DNA of 5,578 nucleotides from Thermodesulfobacteriales bacterium (GTDB lineage: Bacteria; Desulfobacterota_D; UBA1144; Nemesobacterales; UBA2774), in NCBI GenBank assembly GCA_004525335.1, contig SPCL01000135.1, positions 1-5,578 of the forward strand, in the 5' to 3' direction. This document shows, in pieces, positions 5,357 through 5,578 of this stretch. The position numbers were made by a program, and so were the translations under genes. Positions within the stretch are counted from its first letter, which is position 1. Every line of letters starts with the position of its first letter. Under the pieces are notes generated by a model. That model saw only the letters and a list, made by a program, of their open reading frames with translations, was not told where the DNA came from and ran no database searches.

Positions 5357-5578
5357 TTAAATCTTTCCGTCAAGCATATCATCTTCAAAAGCTATGATCC
5401 CTTTAAGATTTTTTGAGTACTCGCTTGTATCTGGGAAATCGAGTTCTCGAATCTTTTTATAAACTATCTTAACAATCTCACTAATCCTGATGGCATCTTC
5501 CCCTGTTATATTAAGAGGCAATTCAATTAGCTCTCCGTTCTTTGGTTCTACAAATTCTAATATGCCTCTGTTTACCTG
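5357..5578 (-). CDS. C-terminal end of an unidentified protein (possibly PD-(D/E)XK nuclease related), 5' part outside the window
   Basis: An open minus-strand frame runs from the right edge to TAA at 5357-5359 and gives 73 residues beginning QVNRGILEFVEPKNGELIEL and ending AFEDDMLDGKI. The composition (alternating charged and aliphatic residues, no stops over 222 bases) and the convergent layout, with a 10-base gap to the WYL fragment, support real coding. The text resembles C-terminal tails of proteins annotated as PD-(D/E)XK nuclease superfamily, but this is a weak recollection. No catalytic motif lies in the visible part, so the function cannot be assigned. Confidence 0.6.
   Translation of the reverse strand, partial: QVNRGILEFVEPKNGELIELPLNITGEDAIRISEIVKIVYKKIRELDFPDTSEYSKNLKGIIAFEDDMLDGKI

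Noticed and set aside
1..5578. CRISPR array, tRNA or rRNA gene, insertion sequence
   Set aside because: No regularly spaced direct repeats, tRNA arms, rRNA signatures, transposase motifs or terminal inverted repeats were seen on either strand.

Overview
The window looks like chromosomal DNA from a Gram-negative bacterium with moderate G+C. It encodes an outer-membrane beta-barrel and the remains of an IPTL-CTERM protein, a cell-surface sorting type tied to exosortase systems of Gram-negative bacteria. I cannot name the lineage from sequence alone; an uncultured environmental (metagenomic) source is possible.

Layout: the left edge carries the 3' end of an SDR/DUF2867 oxidoreductase (1-201). 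A promoter and strong ribosome binding site follow, then an outer-membrane beta-barrel gene (352-1254) whose signal peptide is encoded upstream in a frame that the best start codon does not reach. The barrel gene overlaps by ATGA with a class I photolyase (1251-2576). After a 178-base spacer come an unrecognised 261-residue protein (2755-3540) and, 8 bases later, a DUF523-DUF1722 protein of the RudS type, a tRNA 4-thiouridine desulfidase (3549-4517). On the minus strand, 4528-4924 is a frameshifted, 5'-truncated choice-of-anchor Q/IPTL-CTERM remnant. It faces head to head a WYL-type regulator that keeps only its C-terminal part (4939-5346). The right edge has the 3' end of an unidentified minus-strand gene (5357-5578).

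The left two thirds reads as a light-stress neighbourhood. Photolyase repairs UV lesions in DNA, RudS removes 4-thiouridine (the near-UV chromophore of bacterial tRNA), and SDR/DUF2867 genes are, from memory, frequent neighbours of photolyases in proteobacterial light/singlet-oxygen clusters. The unknown 261-residue protein lies between photolyase and RudS and is the best candidate for an undescribed component.

The right third is broken. Two divergent genes have both lost their 5' parts at the same place (about 4904-4960), and several reading frames across the window break at short repeats or homopolymers. Decay, phase variation, deletion and assembly or sequencing error are all possible; the sequence alone does not decide.
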